From NCBI GenBank assembly GCA_965220465.1, contig CBDCPZ010000022.1:62001-126000 (forward strand): DNA of 64,000 nt. Direction: 5' to 3'. Shown here piece by piece: positions 17,221-25,399 of this stretch (position 1 is the stretch's first letter; every line of letters begins with the position of its first letter). A program made the translations under genes and the position numbers. A model generated the notes under the pieces. That model was given only the letters and a program-made list of their open reading frames with translations. It was not told where the DNA came from and made no database searches. Origin of the DNA: JAHDHW01 sp965220465. Its GTDB lineage: Bacteria; Bacteroidota; Bacteroidia; Chitinophagales; Saprospiraceae.

Positions 17221-17811
17221 TTAAGCATACATTTCTTCTAAACGCTTGCTGTGATAAATATCTGCCATAGAATTTCGTGCTCTGGCCAAACGCATTTTTA
17301 CAGCACTTTCAGAAAGAGAATATTTATTTTGTAAATCGACAATTGTATAATCGTCAAAATATTTCAAAGTGAGCAAAATAGAATCCTCTTCTCTCAGTTC
17401 TTTCATCATTCGCGCTACACCATTTAGTAACTTTTCTTTGGCTTCTATCTCCTCGATTTCTGTTCCTTCGTCAACAATATCAAAGCGGTCATCAGTATTA
17501 ACCATGCACCAATTATTGCGGTTTTTGCAATAATCAAGGCTATAATTTTTTGCAATGCGGTGAATCCACAAACCAAGTAAAAAACCGTTTTGCAGCGTAG
17601 GAAGTTTTTCCATTACCTTAATCATAACGTCCTGAACAAGATCAAAAGAAACTTCTCTGTCTTTGGAAATGCCTAGACAGGTATGGTAAACTTTTTTATA
17701 ATAGCGATTATAAATTTCGCTAAAAAATTGATTGTTTTTGGTCGCTTGAAAATGTGCAACCAATTGCTCATCCGAAAAATTATGAATCATTTGAATAGTC
17801 ATGTCAGTCAT
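17221..17811 (-). CDS. ECF-type RNA polymerase sigma factor
   Basis: A 196-residue protein from ATG 17811 (a GTG at 17829 is a possible alternative start). Region 2 lies at about residues 25-95, with QFFSEIYNRYYKKVYHTCLGI and the core-binding and -10 contacts DLVQDVMIKVMEKLP and WIHRIAKNYSLDYCK. Region 4 lies at the end (EEDSILLTLKYFDDYTIVDLQ, then SESAVKMRLARARNSM), a helix-turn-helix for the -35 element. No anti-sigma gene is adjacent, and the next gene upstream is an unrelated response regulator in the same direction, 114 bases away. A negatively charged linker (DEGTEIEEIEAKEK) joins the regions. Targets unknown. Confidence 0.92.
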   Translation of the reverse strand: MTDMTIQMIHNFSDEQLVAHFQATKNNQFFSEIYNRYYKKVYHTCLGISKDREVSFDLVQDVMIKVMEKLPTLQNGFLLGLWIHRIAKNYSLDYCKNRNNWCMVNTDDRFDIVDEGTEIEEIEAKEKLLNGVARMMKELREEDSILLTLKYFDDYTIVDLQNKYSLSESAVKMRLARARNSMADIYHSKRLEEMYA

Positions 17812-17924
17812 TGTTTTAAAAACTGACACAAAGATGAGCAGGAATTGAAGGGGGCTTGAGAGCCAAAAAGCCTATTTTGAGAAAACAGTAATTCTCGTAG
17901 ATGTAGGTAATTCTCGTAGAAAAC

Positions 17925-18566
17925 TTATTCTATTATTCCATGCTTCATCGCAAATTTTACTAGCCCAGCTGTGTTTTTCGCACCCAATTTTTCCAATAAA
18001 TTTCGGCGGTGAGTATCTACTGTTCGAATACTGATGTATAATTTTTCGGCAATTTCAGGATTAGAATATTCTTCAGCGATAAGTTGTAAGACTTCAATTT
18101 CTCTTTTGGTGAGCGGAATACCTGCTTTCTCTTTTTGCGATTTGTTTGGATTGGTTAGATGTTCGACGATAGCAGAAGACACTTTTTTACTGTAATAAGT
18201 ATTTCCTTCAGCGACTGTTCGGATGGCTCTGATCATTTCTTCTTTTCCGGCATCTTTGAGCAAATATCCCGAAGCGCCAGCTTCCAGCATTTTGACAATA
18301 TATCCACTTTCAGAATGCATGGAGAGCACCAATATTTTAATCTCCGGATATTCTTTTATGACTAGTTTGGATGTATCGATACCATTGGCATCGCCCATCG
18401 TAATATCCATCAAAATAACCTGCGGTTGAATTTCTTTGAGTATGGTCATCACTTCTCTTCCATCATTCGCTTCGGCAATGACATCAATGTCTTCCACATC
18501 TTCCAAGATGGAAATGATCCCATCTCTAAAAACCTTATGATCGTCCGCTATGAGTACTGTTATCAT
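17925..18566 (-). CDS. NarL/FixJ-type response regulator
   Basis: A 213-residue two-component output protein. The receiver occupies residues 1-120, with the acidic pocket ADDH at 7-10, the phosphoacceptor Asp at about 54 (ILMDITMGD), and the conserved Lys at 104 (YLLKDAG). The C-terminal LuxR-type helix-turn-helix is LTKREIEVLQLIAEEYSNPEIAEKLYISIRTVDTHRRNLLEKLGAKN. It lies 3 bases after the histidine kinase stop on the same strand, so the two form an operon and almost certainly a cognate pair. Targets are not evident. Confidence 0.95.
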   Translation of the reverse strand: MITVLIADDHKVFRDGIISILEDVEDIDVIAEANDGREVMTILKEIQPQVILMDITMGDANGIDTSKLVIKEYPEIKILVLSMHSESGYIVKMLEAGASGYLLKDAGKEEMIRAIRTVAEGNTYYSKKVSSAIVEHLTNPNKSQKEKAGIPLTKREIEVLQLIAEEYSNPEIAEKLYISIRTVDTHRRNLLEKLGAKNTAGLVKFAMKHGIIE

Positions 18567-18569
18567 TTT

Positions 18570-19580
18570 TTAATTGTTTAAAGGAATTTCAACGGTTGCG
18601 AGCACTCCTCTGCCTTTTTGAGTGTCAATATTAAAGTGCCCGTTCAATGCCCTTGACCGTGTTTGAATATTTCGTAATCCAATTCCACCAACATTTGTAA
18701 GAAGTTTAATTTCAGTTTTATCGAAACCAATTCCATCGTCTTCAACCATGAGCAGGATACTTTCAGCGTGCTTGATTAATTGCACATTGATAGTGGTAGC
18801 CTGGGCATATTTGAAGGCGTTGTTGAGCAATTCCTGTGTAATTCGAAAAAGTCCCAAAGCCAATTTGATATCCAGGCGCCTTTCCATTCCGGAATGGTAA
18901 AAATTTACCTGAACCTTCTCACTTTCGTTGGCTTTTTGGCAAAGATTATCCAATGCAGCAACTAAGCCCAAATCTACCAAAGCTCCCGGCATTAAAGCAT
19001 GAGAAATACTGCGAATATCATCAGCAATTCCATGGATAAGCTCGCTCATTGAATTGATTTTTTTCAAGGTTTTTTCAGGAACCTCTTCCAATTCAGACTT
19101 TACAGCATCCAGGTGAAGTTTGATCGTAGACATTACGGGACCAATTCCGTCGTGGATTTCCCTTGACAACCGCCTCCTTTCTGTTTCCTGCCCTTCGAGC
19201 ATCGCATTGAGGCTGGAACGCTCCTGTTGCTTAGCTTGTGTTACATCTTCAATCGTAATTATCATCCCGTTTAAAATAGGTCGTCCACGAATAGTAAGTA
19301 ATTTTTCAAGAAAAGGTACAGCTGTCAAATCAAATGATTTACTTCCTTTGGCCATCCGATTTTCCAACATATCTTTTAACGAAGGCACATTTTGCAGGTA
19401 ATCAGAAAAATGGGTTTCGATGACCTCTTCAATCTTCTTTTCTATGTTTAATTCCACCAAAACCTCTTCATTACACATAATGACGAAGCCATTGCTATCG
19501 ATCGCTACGATTCCAAAAGGGACTGTATCGAGAATGGCAACTAAAAATTCCTGAGTTTCGGTGTAATTGTTTTTTTGCAT
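18570..19580 (-). CDS. PAS-domain sensor histidine kinase (HisKA_3 class)
   Basis: A 336-residue kinase from ATG 19580. An upstream in-frame extension to 19778 reads as low-quality, non-conserved sequence and overlaps the divergent gene, so it is not included. A PAS domain spans about residues 10-110 (LDTVPFGIVAIDSNGFVIMCNEEV). The dimerisation domain holds the phospho-acceptor His at about 143 in RRRLSREIHDGIGPVMST. The ATPase domain has an N-box (ELLNNAFKYAQA), a G1 box (EDDGIGFD) and a G2 box (GGIGLRNIQTRS). There are no transmembrane segments, so it senses a cytoplasmic signal. It partners the response regulator just downstream. Confidence 0.93.
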   Translation of the reverse strand: MQKNNYTETQEFLVAILDTVPFGIVAIDSNGFVIMCNEEVLVELNIEKKIEEVIETHFSDYLQNVPSLKDMLENRMAKGSKSFDLTAVPFLEKLLTIRGRPILNGMIITIEDVTQAKQQERSSLNAMLEGQETERRRLSREIHDGIGPVMSTIKLHLDAVKSELEEVPEKTLKKINSMSELIHGIADDIRSISHALMPGALVDLGLVAALDNLCQKANESEKVQVNFYHSGMERRLDIKLALGLFRITQELLNNAFKYAQATTINVQLIKHAESILLMVEDDGIGFDKTEIKLLTNVGGIGLRNIQTRSRALNGHFNIDTQKGRGVLATVEIPLNN

Positions 19581-19679
19581 CTTCGAGGAATTTATTTCTA
19601 TTGTATTTTGGTAAATCAAAAGAAATAATTCAAAAATACGATTTTGTATCGTTTGAAAAGAAAGACAGAAAAAAGAAGG

Positions 19680-19720
19680 AAGGTCACTTTTATAAAATGA
19701 ATCCAAACAAGTGTGACCTT
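19680..19720. promoter_or_regulatory. Inverted repeat between the divergent kinase and TerC genes
   Basis: AAGGTCAC at 19680-19687 and GTGACCTT at 19713-19720 form a perfect 8-bp inverted repeat with a 25-base spacer. It lies between two divergently transcribed genes, where an ordinary terminator is not expected. It could be an operator for a dimeric regulator or a leader hairpin of the TerC-family transcript. Confidence 0.4.
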
Positions 19721-19776
19721 TTAAAAAAAGACTGTCTTCAATACCTAAACTTACAATTTTAAAAAACGCATAAACC

Positions 19777-20727
19777 ATGTTTATTTGGATAGCTTTCGGC
19801 GTATTGATACTACTTTTACTAGCCTTGGATTTAGGCGTTTTAAATAAAAAGGCGCATGTTCCTTCTACTAAGGAAGCGTTTGGTTGGACGATTGGCTGGG
19901 TTTCTTTGTCTTTGGCGTTTAGTGTTTTTGTTTTTTTCGCCTATAATAATGGCTGGGTAGAAAATGCCAATAGCCTGAGTGGTAAAGCAGCAGCGATAAA
20001 ATATCTTACCGGTTACGTGGTTGAGCAATCTCTGAGTATGGATAACATTTTTGTGATTGCGATCATATTTAGTTATTTCCGGGTTCCTCCCAAATACCAG
20101 CATCGAGTATTATTTTGGGGGATTTTGGGAGCTGTTTTTTTTAGAGGGTTGATGATCGGTGTTGGGGTAGTTTTGATCAACGAATTTTCCTGGATCATTT
20201 ATTTCTTTGGTGTGTTATTGCTTTATTCTGCCTGGAAAATGCTCAAAGCCGGCGATACTCCAATTGACCTGAAACATAACCCAACAATCAAACTCATCCG
20301 TCGATTTGTCCCGGTAACCAGTCATTTTGATGGAGATAAGTTTTTTATTAAACGATTGGATATTCGGGCAGCTACTCCGCTATTTGTCGCTTTGATGGTT
20401 GTTGAAACAACGGATATAATGTTTGCCTTTGACAGTATTCCGGCGATTTTTGCGATTACAACCGATCCTTTTCTTGTTTTTACTTCCAACATTTTTGCGA
20501 TACTGGGCTTGAGATCCCTCTATTTCGTTTTGGCATCCAGCATGGATAAATTCCGCTATTTAAAACCAACTTTGGTTTTTATTCTTTTTTTCGTAGCGGT
20601 GAAAATGCTTTTGAGCCATCATATTACTATTCCTGAATGGACCTCATTAGTTGTGGTTTTGGTAGCTTTTAGTGTTGGAATCCTAATTTCGATATTTTCT
20701 CCGCCAAAAAATGAAACGGCATCGTGA
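19777..20727 (+). CDS. TerC-family integral membrane protein
   Basis: A 316-residue membrane protein with about nine hydrophobic segments. The family signature is complete: VEQSLSMDNIFVIAIIF near residue 80 and VETTDIMFAFDSIPAIFAI near residue 205, each with acidic residues inside a membrane segment, followed by TSNIFAILGLRSLYF. TerC/Alx proteins are associated with manganese or other metal-ion export or tolerance, with tellurite resistance in some species and, for Alx, with alkaline pH. The E. coli homologue is linked to Mn2+ export. It is transcribed divergently from the histidine kinase, and the shared intergenic region has an inverted repeat. Confidence 0.93.
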   Translation: MFIWIAFGVLILLLLALDLGVLNKKAHVPSTKEAFGWTIGWVSLSLAFSVFVFFAYNNGWVENANSLSGKAAAIKYLTGYVVEQSLSMDNIFVIAIIFSYFRVPPKYQHRVLFWGILGAVFFRGLMIGVGVVLINEFSWIIYFFGVLLLYSAWKMLKAGDTPIDLKHNPTIKLIRRFVPVTSHFDGDKFFIKRLDIRAATPLFVALMVVETTDIMFAFDSIPAIFAITTDPFLVFTSNIFAILGLRSLYFVLASSMDKFRYLKPTLVFILFFVAVKMLLSHHITIPEWTSLVVVLVAFSVGILISIFSPPKNETAS

Positions 20728-20883
20728 CCTGTTCTCTTTTTTTCAGTCTTCCTGTTGATTTCGAATAGCTAAGCCCTGCTAACTTCTTTTTTTGAAATTA
20801 CTGAACTATTGGTAAATTGAAACCTTTAATAATTTGTTAGCATAATAAAAAAACAATCTACCGTTTAGAACTAAAATAAAAAC

Positions 20884-23790
20884 ATGAAGAAATTCATTTT
20901 CTCCTTTTTCATTTTTACAATCTTTACTTTACCTATAGTTGCTCAAAAGCTGGACAACAACGTAATTAAAGAAAAAATCGAAAAATATAAAACCGATATT
21001 CGTGGACCTTATAAAGATATCCGCTGGTTTTGTAAGGACGGTTCTACCGTCATGCCTAAAGAAGCTTGCCCCGAACCCGGTGGTGTGCAGCGTGCGCGTT
21101 ATAAAGACGATATCGTGGCTTTGGGTAAATCAAATCACCTGTTTTTTGGCCAAATTCTTTCCACTACACCAAAAGAAGATTTTTGGGATGCTGAAAATTA
21201 CAACTCTCGCCTCAAACAATATCAACTTGAAAAATATCTTCGATCCGTAGATAATGGATGGATATTACGAAAAGGGCAATACTATCGCGGAGCCTACCAA
21301 ATAGAAGATGAAGAAACCTGGGGCATTGAATTTTTTGAGTGGGTTTTGGAAAAAGATGAGCCACTTCAAGCGCAATTTTTTCTCCTTAGGCAAGCGATAA
21401 AAGATATTCCTCACCGTGGTGACAATAACAAGACCTTAAACGTCAGGGCAGTTTCAAAAGCTATCTCCGATGCTTATCCTGCTTTTATGGATTTGAGGGT
21501 GAAAATTCACGGACAACCGGATGTTTCTGATATTGAAAAAGTGAAAGCCTTTAAAGAAAAAAACCAGTCAAAATTAAATACTGCTTTGTTAAAACAGTTC
21601 GATATACTAATCGCCGATATGGAAGAAGTGTATCAACCGGTAAATATGGATGAACTCAATCGGTTTCTGAAAAATGTTCCTAAAGATTCACCGATTAAAC
21701 ACTCAATGACAGCTTATATTCAGCGGTTTAAAAATGAAAGCAGAAGCCCAGCCTGTGCAATGGCCACAGCAGAAGAAATGGCAGAAATCCGGCAGGAAAT
21801 TTTGACAATCAAAAACAAAAAAGCACGCTTGGCTTTGCTTGATTTATCCAATGCTTTGGAAGAAATTTTCTTTGTTGCAGTCAATCAATGGCAACCAAAT
21901 AATGTAAAAGAAACAACTCAAAAAATTTACTATACCGGCTTGGCTGCCATGGGTACTGGCTTTATTGAAGTATGGGAATGGCAGGATTTGTCTCACACGT
22001 TAGCAATTTTTGAAAAAGAAGAAATGGCAATGGATGAGCTTCAAGACTATCTCGAAAAATCACGAAGCTTGATCGAATGGGGAACGGGAATGGTCAATGG
22101 AGTTTATAAAGATGTAGTCAATTTGTATAGTGGTTTTGAACCGTTGGCTCAAGGTTTTTATGATGACAGAATCCGGGGCTCTGTCTTGCTTTCATTAGGA
22201 AATACAGTCGGTGAATTGGGAAATTTTATAGCACAAACTTCAAACTTGACCAACAAGGTAATGACAGTTCCTAACCAAAGCACTTTTCGGGGCCTTAATC
22301 CGGGTTATGCTTTCGGAGAGTTGGTGGTTGTCAGTGAAAACGAAGATGAGTTTGACGTTTCTAAAGACAAGATTTATATTTTCAACCATCCGCCTGCTGA
22401 CCTCAAACCCATCGCCGGAATTTTGACGGTAACGGAAGGTAATATGGTTTCACATGTTCAGTTACTCGCCCGAAATTTAGGCATCCCAAATGCCGTAATT
22501 TCTGCTCAAAACATGGAATGGTTGAAGCGGTTTGACGGCCAAAAAATCTTTTATGCGGTCTCCAATCGCGGTACAGTTATTATGAAGTCAGAGGATGAAA
22601 TGACGGATGAAGAAAAGCAATTATTTGTAGTAAAACAACGAAGCGAAGAACGCATCGCTGTTCCGATTGAAAAAATAAATTTGGATCAAAAATCTGTTTT
22701 GAATATGCGGGAAGTGAATGCAACTTCGTCTGGTAAAATTTGTGGCCCGAAGGCTGCCAATCTGGGTCAATTGAAACAAATGTTTCCCGATAATGTAATT
22801 GAAGGCATCGTGCTTCCTTTCGGGATTTTCAGAGAACATCTGGATCAAATAATGGTTGGACAAGAGGTTTCTTATTGGGAATATCTTAACCATATTTTTA
22901 AAATAGCTGATGTTATGTTTGAAAAAGGGCGGAGCGAATCAGCGATCGAAACCTACACGTTGGGAGAGTTGGAAATTTTGCGGGAAGCAATTAAAAAAAT
23001 AGATTTATTGCCTTCATTTCTAGCTGATTTGGAGCGTAGTTTTGAAAGTGCCTTTGGAAAAAAAATGGGTGAAATACCTGTCTTTTTACGGAGTGATACA
23101 AATATGGAAGATCTAAAAGATTTTACGGGCGCTGGTTTAAACCTTACTATTTTTAATGTAGCTGATAAAGAAAAAATTATTCAGGGGATCAAAGATGTTT
23201 GGGCATCACCCTATACCGAACGGAGTTTCAAATGGCGGCAACGATTTCTTCTCAACCCCGAAAATGTGTTCCCCTCAATTCTTGTCATTCCGAGCGTGGA
23301 TGTTGACTATTCTGGCGTAATTATCACCAAAGGAATTCCGACAGGCGACCAGCGTGATTTGACGATTGCTTTCAGCAGAGGAGCTGGTGGAGCAGTGGAC
23401 GGGCAAGCAGCTGAGTCGTATTTGTTGCATCATGGCGGAGAAAATGTTTTGCTTTCACCGGCTCGTGAGCCATCTTATCGTCGATTGCCCGAAAATGGTG
23501 GTTCGAAAATGGTTTTTACAACTTTTGAAAACCCAATTTTGAATGTGCAAAACTTATACGATTTGCGCCAGTTTGCCGACCAGATTAATCAGCAAATGCC
23601 CAATGCGAAGGGTATTGAGAGTGATGGGCCTTTTGATGTCGAGTTAGGTATTAAAGAAAATAAAATCTGGCTTTTTCAGATTCGTCCTTTCGTGGAGAAT
23701 AAAAACGCGGTGAGTTCCACCTATTTGGAAAAAATCTCTCCAAAAATGGACATGCAAAAAATAGTAAAATTAGATAGTTCTTTAAATTAA
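20884..23790 (+). CDS. Exported dikinase-like protein with glucan-water-dikinase domain order
   Basis: A 968-residue protein. It starts with a standard signal peptide (MKKFIFSFFIFTIFTLPIVAQ). Residues 22-480 form a helical region with no recognised family. Around residue 524 is the swivelling phosphohistidine domain: EGNMVSHVQLLARNLGIPNAV, His 524. Residues 610-936 form a PEP-synthase-type ATP-grasp: GPKAANLGQL (from 621), FLRSDTNMEDLKDFTGAGL (R736) and LFQIRPF (R934). The His domain comes before the ATP-grasp, as in plant alpha-glucan, water dikinase, and the reverse of PEP synthase and PPDK. No PEP/pyruvate barrel follows. Such enzymes transfer a phosphate from ATP through the His. An exported version is puzzling, since ATP is scarce outside the cytoplasm. 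The next gene starts 7 bases after its stop. Confidence 0.82.
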   Translation: MKKFIFSFFIFTIFTLPIVAQKLDNNVIKEKIEKYKTDIRGPYKDIRWFCKDGSTVMPKEACPEPGGVQRARYKDDIVALGKSNHLFFGQILSTTPKEDFWDAENYNSRLKQYQLEKYLRSVDNGWILRKGQYYRGAYQIEDEETWGIEFFEWVLEKDEPLQAQFFLLRQAIKDIPHRGDNNKTLNVRAVSKAISDAYPAFMDLRVKIHGQPDVSDIEKVKAFKEKNQSKLNTALLKQFDILIADMEEVYQPVNMDELNRFLKNVPKDSPIKHSMTAYIQRFKNESRSPACAMATAEEMAEIRQEILTIKNKKARLALLDLSNALEEIFFVAVNQWQPNNVKETTQKIYYTGLAAMGTGFIEVWEWQDLSHTLAIFEKEEMAMDELQDYLEKSRSLIEWGTGMVNGVYKDVVNLYSGFEPLAQGFYDDRIRGSVLLSLGNTVGELGNFIAQTSNLTNKVMTVPNQSTFRGLNPGYAFGELVVVSENEDEFDVSKDKIYIFNHPPADLKPIAGILTVTEGNMVSHVQLLARNLGIPNAVISAQNMEWLKRFDGQKIFYAVSNRGTVIMKSEDEMTDEEKQLFVVKQRSEERIAVPIEKINLDQKSVLNMREVNATSSGKICGPKAANLGQLKQMFPDNVIEGIVLPFGIFREHLDQIMVGQEVSYWEYLNHIFKIADVMFEKGRSESAIETYTLGELEILREAIKKIDLLPSFLADLERSFESAFGKKMGEIPVFLRSDTNMEDLKDFTGAGLNLTIFNVADKEKIIQGIKDVWASPYTERSFKWRQRFLLNPENVFPSILVIPSVDVDYSGVIITKGIPTGDQRDLTIAFSRGAGGAVDGQAAESYLLHHGGENVLLSPAREPSYRRLPENGGSKMVFTTFENPILNVQNLYDLRQFADQINQQMPNAKGIESDGPFDVELGIKENKIWLFQIRPFVENKNAVSSTYLEKISPKMDMQKIVKLDSSLN

Positions 23791-23797
23791 AAATAAT

Positions 23798-25057
23798 ATG
23801 CGTTCCAAAAACATCATTTTTCTTTTCATTTTTTTAGTAAGCCCTTTCGGTGAAATGTTGGCCTATCCAATTGATGGTTATCTCCTGACTGGGATTCGTC
23901 GATTGCTCCGTCTTGAAAAAATTCAAAATGGAGAAATGAAAGGTGATCCGCTTATCAATGGTGCGCTAAAACCACTCTCTGATATCAAACTCAATCTTTA
24001 CCAAACGCCAAAAGGGGATAGCCTCGAAATACTTCCTGATGTTGATCCCGGTTTGCAAAAATCGTTGAACAGTTTATTTCCCAATTTGCATGAAAGCTAT
24101 TCTGTAACGTTGATGGACATCACTCCAGACAAACCTTTTCGATATGCGAAAAGGCAGGAAAACAAAGGCTTTCAGCCAGGAAGCGTAGGGAAATTGGCAG
24201 TGATTGGTGCTTTATTCCGTGAGTTGCAAAGAATATTTCCGGATTCATTTGAAAATCGTCGAAATTTGTTGAAAACCAAATTTGTGAGAGGCGGAAAATG
24301 GGCCGTTTTGGATGAACATACGGTTCCGTTTTATGACCCGGAAACTGAAAAATTTTTCAAACGAACCGTCAATGAAAATGATGTTTTCTCCCTCTACGAA
24401 TGGGCAGATCATATGCTTTCAGTAAGTAATAATGGTGCAGCAAGTGTTGTTTGGCGAGAAGCTATTTTAATGCGGATTTTTGGTAAAAAATATCTGACCC
24501 TAACCGAAGAAGAAGCAGAAGCTTATTTTAAAAGTGCCCCAAAATCTGAATTGGCGGATATTGCCATTTCGGTGGTTAACGAGCCTTTAAGCGAAGTTTG
24601 TATTGAGGGAGATGAATGGCGATTAGGAACACTGTTTACAAGAGGAGCAACCAGCTATATTCCCGGAAAAGGCGGCAGCCTCGGCACTCCACAAGGGTTG
24701 ATGAAATGGATGGTCGCTTTAGAGCGAGGCGTTTTGATCGACTATGAATCGAGCCTCGAAATCAAACGCCTGATGTACATGACAGATCGCCGTATTCGAT
24801 ATGGCGCGAATGCAAGTCTCAAAGAAGCTGCAATCTATTTCAAATCTGGAAGTTTGTATAAATGCGATCGCACCACCATGCCCGATTGCGGAAAATATAA
24901 AGGGAATGTGCAAAATTTCATGAACTCCGTGGCGATTATTGAGCAACCTGATAGCACGACTTACATTGTAGCTTTAATGACGAATGTTTTGAAAAAGAAC
25001 TCAAATAGTGACCATAATGCACTAGCTGGAAGTATCGACAAAATAATTAAAAAATAA
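23798..25057 (+). CDS. Exported class A beta-lactamase-like serine hydrolase
   Basis: A 419-residue exported protein with signal MRSKNIIFLFIFLVSPFGEMLA. The fold motifs of penicillin-binding and beta-lactamase proteins are present: SxxK at 129-132 (PGSVGKLAVIGALF), SxN at 210-212 (MLSVSNNGAAS), and KSG at 349-351 (AIYFKSGSLYKC). It is longer than a classical class A beta-lactamase (about 290), with an N-terminal addition of about 85 residues and insertions rich in acidic residues. Substrate and even hydrolysis are unproven; D,D-peptidase, esterase or lactamase activity are all possible. It follows the dikinase gene by 7 bases and is very likely cotranscribed with it. Confidence 0.8.
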   Translation: MRSKNIIFLFIFLVSPFGEMLAYPIDGYLLTGIRRLLRLEKIQNGEMKGDPLINGALKPLSDIKLNLYQTPKGDSLEILPDVDPGLQKSLNSLFPNLHESYSVTLMDITPDKPFRYAKRQENKGFQPGSVGKLAVIGALFRELQRIFPDSFENRRNLLKTKFVRGGKWAVLDEHTVPFYDPETEKFFKRTVNENDVFSLYEWADHMLSVSNNGAASVVWREAILMRIFGKKYLTLTEEEAEAYFKSAPKSELADIAISVVNEPLSEVCIEGDEWRLGTLFTRGATSYIPGKGGSLGTPQGLMKWMVALERGVLIDYESSLEIKRLMYMTDRRIRYGANASLKEAAIYFKSGSLYKCDRTTMPDCGKYKGNVQNFMNSVAIIEQPDSTTYIVALMTNVLKKNSNSDHNALAGSIDKIIKK

Positions 25058-25399
25058 CGGCTGGGAAAGGATGTTTGACTACCTAATATTTGTCTGTTAG
25101 TTCTTTGGTTTGGTTTTAAATTGTCATTACAACCCAGTTGTTTTTAGGATATTTCAAAATAAGACTAACAAATCCTTGCAGACCGTTTATTCTCATTAAT
25201 TCATCATATCAAATTGCTTTCAAATAATTTATTATAAAAAGGAATCCTACTAACCAGAATCCGCTGGATTCATAGGCTCAGATAAATGAAAAAAGTTTAC
25301 CTTCGATTAATAAAATTCATTTGATACCACTTTAAAAAGCACTTTATTTCAGATTGTATTCTTTATTTTTTGAAGTATATTTCGGAAAACAAAAATTTC
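25058..25399. other. AT-rich intergenic stretch
   Basis: No gene or clear promoter was recognised. A perfect 6-bp inverted repeat GAATCC-GCT-GGATTC lies at 25257-25271. The stretch probably holds the end of the dikinase transcript and the promoter of the DUF389 gene. Confidence 0.5.

Noticed and set aside
19581..19778. A longer N-terminus for the histidine kinase
   Set aside because: The extra 66 residues are unlike a PAS or membrane segment and would overlap the start of the divergent TerC gene; ATG 19580 is a better start.
20884..23790. Phosphoenolpyruvate synthase or pyruvate phosphate dikinase
   Set aside because: The domain order is reversed (His domain before ATP-grasp), the PEP/pyruvate barrel is missing and a signal peptide is present.
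25370..25399. A TTG start for the DUF389 gene
   Set aside because: An ATG at 25400 gives a sound start and the extra ten residues show no signal or conserved feature.
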